A stretch of 64,000 bases of DNA, taken from contig NZ_JBHSGU010000002.1 of the NCBI RefSeq assembly GCF_042652645.1, forward strand, positions 1,426,001 to 1,490,000. The letters are read 5' to 3'. The notes beneath the pieces are model-generated. The model was not told the origin of the DNA, did no database searches, and saw only the letters and a list, made by a program, of their open reading frames with translations. Made by a program: the position numbers and the translations under genes. Positions 62,079-64,000 of this stretch are shown here, one piece after another. How positions within the stretch are numbered: position 1 is the first letter of the stretch; each line of letters starts with the position of its first letter. Source of the stretch: Glaciecola siphonariae. GTDB taxonomy: Bacteria; Pseudomonadota; Gammaproteobacteria; Enterobacterales; Alteromonadaceae.

Positions 62079-64000
62079 CCTTTTGCCTCATTCACCTTAC
62101 TTTGCACTAGCATATCTTGCTCGCTTTTTATGTCGTCAGCGCTAGCCCTTGGCGACAGAACCGATTTTACTTTCGCAATTTTCTTTATGCGGTATCGTTT
62201 ATCCGCAATTGAAAAGATGCCACCGATACACATAATTACCGCGCCGCCCCATATCCATACCACAAAGGGTTTGTAGTAAAGCCTTACCGCCCAAGCGCCG
62301 TTTTCGAGAGGTTCGCCAAGCGCCACAAATAAATCTCGTGTTAGCGTGGTATGAATACCCGCTTCTGTCATGGTCATGCGCTGCACGGTGTAAAAGCGTT
62401 TTTCAGGTTCTAAATGAGACACTAGCACGCCATTTTTATACACATCAAAAATGCCTTTATCTGATATGTAATTTGGTCCTTTAAGCTCATTTACGCCGGT
62501 AAACTCCACTTCATAATCAGAAATACTCACTCGCTGACCGGGCTCCATGCGCAGGTCGCGTTCCAGTTCGTAGTTACTTACCAAGGTGATGCCAATCAAA
62601 CAAACCGCAAAACCAACATGACCGAGTATCATGCCCCAATGACTGCGTGTTAATTTACCTAAAGACGCCATCATCGATTCTTCTTTCGTTTGTGATACCA
62701 CCCGTTGACGCACTTCTAATGTCGTAGACACAAGTATCCAGAAGCTCATCACCAGTCCGAGCATGCCCATATAGGTCTGTTCGTCGTATGTCGCATTGAC
62801 TAACAAACCAGCGCTTAAGGCGAGGATAAAGGCAAAGACCATTTGATTTCGCAGCGCTGAAGGCTGCTGACGCTTCCAGCGAGAGAGTGGCCCAATACCT
62901 AAAAACAGAACAAACGGTACGATTAATAGCGTAAACATTTGATTAAAAAACGGCGCGCCAATCGAGATTGTACCCAAACCAATTTCTTTGTGTACCAGCG
63001 GAAAGAGTGTGCCCAGCAATACAACAATAGTGGCGGCGACTAACAACACATTATTCCCCATGAGCATCATCTCACGAGAGAAAATTTCATATCGCCCAAC
63101 ACTTTTTAACTGCGACGCTCTTAGCGCATAAAGAAGCAATGAGCCGCCAATCACCACGACCAAAAGCCCCAAAATAAAGAGCCCTCGAGAAGGGTCACTG
63201 GCAAAGGAGTGAACCGACACTAACACGCCTGAGCGCACTAAAAATGTCCCAAGCAGGCTCAATGAAAATGCGGCAATCGCAAGCAATACTGTCCACGACT
63301 TAAATACTTTGCGTTTTTCTGTCACCGCTAGGCTGTGCATAAGGGCTGTGCCAACCAGCCAAGGCATAAAGGACGCGTTTTCTACCGGGTCCCAAAACCA
63401 CCAACCGCCCCAACCAAGCTCATAGTAGGCCCACCAACTTCCAAGGGCTATGCCGAGTGTTAAAAATGCCCATGCTGCTATTGTCCATGGTCTCGACCAT
63501 CGGGCCCATGTGGAGTCAAGCTGACCACCAATAAGCGCTGCAATGGCAAATGCAAAGGCCACTGCGAAGCCCACATATCCCATATACAGCATGGGAGGAT
63601 GAATAATCATGCCAAAGTCTTGCAGGAGTGGATTTAAGTCGCGACCATCTACAGGAAAAAACGGCAGCATGCTGTCAAAGGGATTAGAGGTAATTAGCAT
63701 AAAGAGATAAAAGGAAATACTCACCATGCCGAGCACTGCTAATACGCGCGCCACCATGGCTTCGGGTATCCCTTTTGAAAATAACGCCACCGCCAAAGTC
63801 CATATCGCAAAAATAAGCACCCACAGCAAAAAGGAACCTTCATGGCCGCCCCATACCGCGGTAATCTTGTAGTACAAAGGCAGCTTGCTGTTACTGTTTT
63901 GAGCAACATAGTTCACGCTAAAATCGTCAGTCACAAAGGCGTAAGTCAAACAGATATAGGCAATAAGTGTGAAGATAAATAAACCCCACGTGAGCGGACG
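62075..64000 (-). CDS. ccmF: Cytochrome c-type biogenesis protein CcmF, C-terminal part (cut by window edge)
   Basis: Heme lyase of the Ccm system; it transfers heme from CcmE to apocytochrome c. The frame is open to base 64000, so the first part is missing; about 641 residues are seen. The WWD heme signature is in GWGGWWFWDPVENASFM. Conserved His and membrane segments follow (for example FVTDDFSVNYVAQNSNSKLP near the start and GHEGSFLLW). The order ccmF-G-H-I matches other gammaproteobacteria. Confidence 0.95.
   Translation of the reverse strand, partial: RPLTWGLFIFTLIAYICLTYAFVTDDFSVNYVAQNSNSKLPLYYKITAVWGGHEGSFLLWVLIFAIWTLAVALFSKGIPEAMVARVLAVLGMVSISFYLFMLITSNPFDSMLPFFPVDGRDLNPLLQDFGMIIHPPMLYMGYVGFAVAFAFAIAALIGGQLDSTWARWSRPWTIAAWAFLTLGIALGSWWAYYELGWGGWWFWDPVENASFMPWLVGTALMHSLAVTEKRKVFKSWTVLLAIAAFSLSLLGTFLVRSGVLVSVHSFASDPSRGLFILGLLVVVIGGSLLLYALRASQLKSVGRYEIFSREMMLMGNNVLLVAATIVVLLGTLFPLVHKEIGLGTISIGAPFFNQMFTLLIVPFVLFLGIGPLSRWKRQQPSALRNQMVFAFILALSAGLLVNATYDEQTYMGMLGLVMSFWILVSTTLEVRQRVVSQTKEESMMASLGKLTRSHWGMILGHVGFAVCLIGITLVSNYELERDLRMEPGQRVSISDYEVEFTGVNELKGPNYISDKGIFDVYKNGVLVSHLEPEKRFYTVQRMTMTEAGIHTTLTRDLFVALGEPLENGAWAVRLYYKPFVVWIWGGAVIMCIGGIFSIADKRYRIKKIAKVKSVLSPRASADDIKSEQDMLVQSKVNEAKG

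Noticed and set aside
1..64000. CRISPR arrays, tRNA genes, transposases, integrases
   Set aside because: No regular repeat-spacer pattern, tRNA-like cloverleaf or recombinase motif found on either strand.

Overview
The window comes from a marine-type gammaproteobacterium, most likely of the Alteromonadales (Alteromonas, Glaciecola, Pseudoalteromonas and relatives). This rests on gene order and family content: map-glnD-dapD, then a yqcA-truC-csrB-syd-queF-ppnN block as in E. coli, DUF3549/DUF3301/DUF3192 proteins, a NAD-type isocitrate dehydrogenase, and a large surface-polysaccharide region. Genus is not settled. No rRNA, tRNA, CRISPR array, transposase or phage gene was seen. Both edges cut genes: map on the left and ccmF on the right.

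Region 1 (1-16.4 kb) is mostly core genome: map, glnD, dapD, a hotdog thioesterase, flavodoxin yqcA, truC, DUF3549/DUF3301, a GNAT protein, a DUF3192 lipoprotein, a KfrA-like coiled-coil protein, syd, queF, a diguanylate cyclase, ppnN, isocitrate dehydrogenase and a secreted ComEA-like helix-hairpin-helix protein. The apparent gene-free stretch at 7.4-7.9 kb encodes, on the minus strand, a CsrB-type CsrA-sequestering RNA with 16 GGA motifs in about 280 nt, a strong terminator and an upstream GacA/UvrY-like box.

Region 2 (16.6-32.6 kb) makes surface glycans: galU and ugd (UDP-glucose, UDP-glucuronate), three GT2 glycosyltransferases, one further glycosyltransferase, an RgpF-like/HAD fusion with a separate partner protein, and four sulfotransferase-like proteins including a 993-residue multidomain one. 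The content suggests a sulfated, probably rhamnose-containing polymer.

Region 3 (32.9-45.6 kb) holds an abundant-looking, very acidic secreted protein that resembles an S-layer protein. Beside it is a type II secretion-like system in two divergent operons: gspE-F-G-H-I-J-K on minus, and gspL-M-C-D plus a small periplasmic protein on plus. No prepilin peptidase, pilotin or gspN is present. I infer a secretion machine dedicated to the neighbouring surface protein.

Region 4 (45.7-58.4 kb) contains rfbB-D-C-A (dTDP-L-rhamnose), a KpsE/T/M/D-type ABC export system, a small lipoprotein and a WecA-like initiating transferase, all on minus. A POT peptide transporter, a small membrane protein and galE follow on plus. 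Regions 2-4 together look like one cell-surface island: sugar nucleotides, glycan assembly, sulfation, ABC export and a protein layer with its own exporter.

Region 5 (58.6-64 kb) is core again: mlaA (outer-membrane lipid asymmetry) downstream of and overlapping the cytochrome c maturation genes ccmF-G-H-I.
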